A stretch of DNA of 64,000 bases from the NCBI RefSeq assembly GCF_008367235.1, contig NZ_VTZS01000002.1, forward strand, positions 744,001 to 808,000, written 5' to 3'. Of the stretch, positions 62,315 to 64,000 are shown piece by piece. The stretch's first letter is position 1. Every line of letters starts with the position of its first letter. The stretch is from Pareuzebyella sediminis. GTDB lineage: Bacteria > Bacteroidota > Bacteroidia > Flavobacteriales > Flavobacteriaceae. Under the pieces are notes generated by a model, which was given only the letters and a program-made list of their open reading frames with translations, ran no database searches and was not told the origin of the DNA. Made by a program: the position numbers and the translations under genes.

Positions 62315-64000
62315 ATGAGCGATTGTTCCGAAAATAGAAATCCATTGGTTAGAAATGGCACCAGTCAAGGGCAGCGGGCGTTGGATAAATTGAGTCCGAC
62401 TTCAGTTGAAATTCTGGATAAATCTACCGAAGATTGGATGGTTTGGGCCAGTCTGCTCTCCGACCATATTTCCTATACTTCTTTAAAGAATACGCAGGTC
62501 GGTACCATGAAACCGTTCTTTGCTTCTAATGTGAGCTCAAAATTGGCGATGGTGGCAAGCTATCCTCCCGAAATTTTAGCGCAATCCATTCGAGAATTAT
62601 TGTTTTACATTGAAACAGAGGATACTCTTTTGGAAGAAAAATTCAGTTATCTCTTCGATATTATTTTATCCTATTTCTCTATCATCGATGCATTGGTCAA
62701 AGCCACTGTGACCGACAAGGAGTATCATACCCTTCTTTTGAACCATATACGAGCCAAGTTGGTTCCCTTGACCAATAGAACTTTCAGTTACTACAAAACA
62801 GCACTGCTAGAAGTTCCACTTCCAAAACTCGTAGTTGATAGTAATGGCCTTGACCTCCATATTTTTCTGCAACCCGTTACCGCACATCAAGAACTGGTAG
62901 CCAGCAATTTGAATGGTTTAGCGGCATTTTGGTATCCCAATGCCCCGGATTTCGGTACCTATTTCAGTAGCATACCCGAAGATGACACCATTTTTGGAGG
63001 TATGATAAGTATTGGTGACCGAATTAAGTATGTGGCGCAACACAACTTTTTTACCAGTATTCTAGATCAATTGGTCGCATCGTCAACTTTTGTGACACAA
63101 CTATCCAAAAAATATATCGACAAATACCTAACGGATTGGCCCCACCATGAACCCAATTACGCGCTGTATCTTAGTTGGTTGCAGTTGCTGAAAGGAACTA
63201 AGGCACATTTGAACGAGCTTACCGGTAGGCATTTGGATTTTTATTACAAACAGGTACTGCAGCTTAAACCCTTGGCACAGCAACCCGATAGTGCCTTTTT
63301 GGCAATGGAATTGAATAAGGTAACCGCCTCGTACGTTCTTAAGGATAATACGGTCTTTATGGGGCCTAAAGATGAGAACGGTGATACCATTACCTATGAG
63401 AGTATTCGAGAAACTGTGCTGAACAAGGCAAAAATAAAGCATCTTTTAGGGTTGTATTATGGCGGAGTAGATGATGACATAGCCTCCGAAATGAATAATA
63501 GAAGGCTGTTTGCTGCACCCATAATCAATAGTGCCGATGGTATGGGAGTCGAATTCTCTGATGATGTGATTTCTTGGCACCCTTTCCATATTAAAACCTA
63601 TGCCAACGGTGAATTGGCAAGCATTAACATGCCCAAGGCCGAAGTTGGCTTTGCCATTGCCTCGCACTACCTAAGATTAAAGGAGGGTCTTCGGGAGATC
63701 GTGATGACGTTGACCCTGAGCAAGGCGATAACTTTGGGAGAAACCGACTACAAAGCGTATATCACCGTAGAAAAAGAATGGCTGGCTTTAGATACTTCAA
63801 CTACCCAAACTGCTAACGGCGCATTGAACACGATGCGCTTTACCTTCACAATTCCTGGGGACGAGGATCCTATTGTTGCCTATAACCCAGAGGTGCACAT
63901 GGGCAGTCTTACCGCCACCGAACCTGTGTTGAAAATCATATTGGAACATAAAGATACTTCGTCATTCCTTTATGATACCTTGAGTGGGGCGCTTGTCTAC
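62315..64000 (+). CDS. eCIS large baseplate protein, Pvc11-like (3' end outside window)
   Basis: The first 562 codons of a large open frame starting with ATG 62315, 1 bp after the gp25 gene. The beginning reads NPLVRNGTSQGQRALDKLSP, then STEDWMVWASLLSDHISY, the N-terminus expected of Bacteroidota eCIS baseplate proteins of the gp6/Pvc11 type. The visible part has no signal peptide, contains a long helical stretch (about 90-300) and then beta-rich parts. It runs off the right edge of the window without a stop. It should form the wedge that surrounds the spike. Assignment by position and N-terminus; the J-like core is not diagnostic in the part seen. Confidence 0.85.
   Translation, partial: MSDCSENRNPLVRNGTSQGQRALDKLSPTSVEILDKSTEDWMVWASLLSDHISYTSLKNTQVGTMKPFFASNVSSKLAMVASYPPEILAQSIRELLFYIETEDTLLEEKFSYLFDIILSYFSIIDALVKATVTDKEYHTLLLNHIRAKLVPLTNRTFSYYKTALLEVPLPKLVVDSNGLDLHIFLQPVTAHQELVASNLNGLAAFWYPNAPDFGTYFSSIPEDDTIFGGMISIGDRIKYVAQHNFFTSILDQLVASSTFVTQLSKKYIDKYLTDWPHHEPNYALYLSWLQLLKGTKAHLNELTGRHLDFYYKQVLQLKPLAQQPDSAFLAMELNKVTASYVLKDNTVFMGPKDENGDTITYESIRETVLNKAKIKHLLGLYYGGVDDDIASEMNNRRLFAAPIINSADGMGVEFSDDVISWHPFHIKTYANGELASINMPKAEVGFAIASHYLRLKEGLREIVMTLTLSKAITLGETDYKAYITVEKEWLALDTSTTQTANGALNTMRFTFTIPGDEDPIVAYNPEVHMGSLTATEPVLKIILEHKDTSSFLYDTLSGALVY

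Overview
This window reads as part of a marine Bacteroidota genome, most likely Flavobacteriaceae. The support is a type IX secretion sorting domain on a secreted protein, many short-signal lipoproteins, TPR-containing histidine kinases, a TTG-N20-TAnnTTTG promoter of the Bacteroidetes sigma-A kind, short or absent leaders, and a Bacteroidetes-style extracellular contractile injection system (eCIS). No rRNA, tRNA, CRISPR array or insertion sequence was recognised.

Region 1 (1-9800) looks like a signalling or conflict island. A minus-strand pair encodes a CHASE2-TIR membrane receptor and a FecR/TPR exported protein. Divergent to it is a tightly packed plus-strand set: patatin phospholipase, a protein with a nucleoside-deoxyribosyltransferase-like domain, TPR-like helices and a SLOG-like domain, a SLATT two-TM protein, a membrane-bound TIR protein, a CsgG-like exported protein and a lipoprotein. 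Patatin, SLOG, SLATT and TIR together are the ingredients of predicted nucleotide-signal immune systems. This is the strongest candidate for an undescribed multi-part system.

Region 2 (10000-28000) holds two complete RND tripartite efflux operons in opposite orders, separated by a cytochrome c/propeller lipoprotein. The second operon has a clear promoter overlapped by a perfect palindrome, and ends in a strong terminator. A solitary patatin follows.

Region 3 (28000-36700) has a five-gene operon for secreted or surface proteins (beta-barrel, two-domain lipoprotein, T9SS cargo with triplicated modules, parallel beta-helix, small lipoprotein), then a four-gene operon of exported proteins, one of the DUF6175 type.

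Region 4 (36800-51500) carries two copies of one locus: a lipoprotein of about 50 residues ending in ATEGDD...PGG, a hairpin terminator, a TPR sensor kinase and a LuxR-type response regulator, in the same order. Between the copies lie CsgG/FlgT-like exported proteins, a DUF4403-like protein and a 1033-residue multi-TM patatin. The duplicated peptide-kinase-regulator locus appears undescribed and is the second main candidate.

Region 5 (51200-64000) has small stress-type genes (zinc-finger-like, DUF2383, DUF2188), a PAS-like/LuxR regulator, then the eCIS: DUF4255 cap-type protein, an unrecognised 414-residue protein, sheath, two tube proteins, DUF5908, LysM baseplate protein, VgrG-like spike, PAAR tip, gp25 and a large baseplate protein cut by the window edge.
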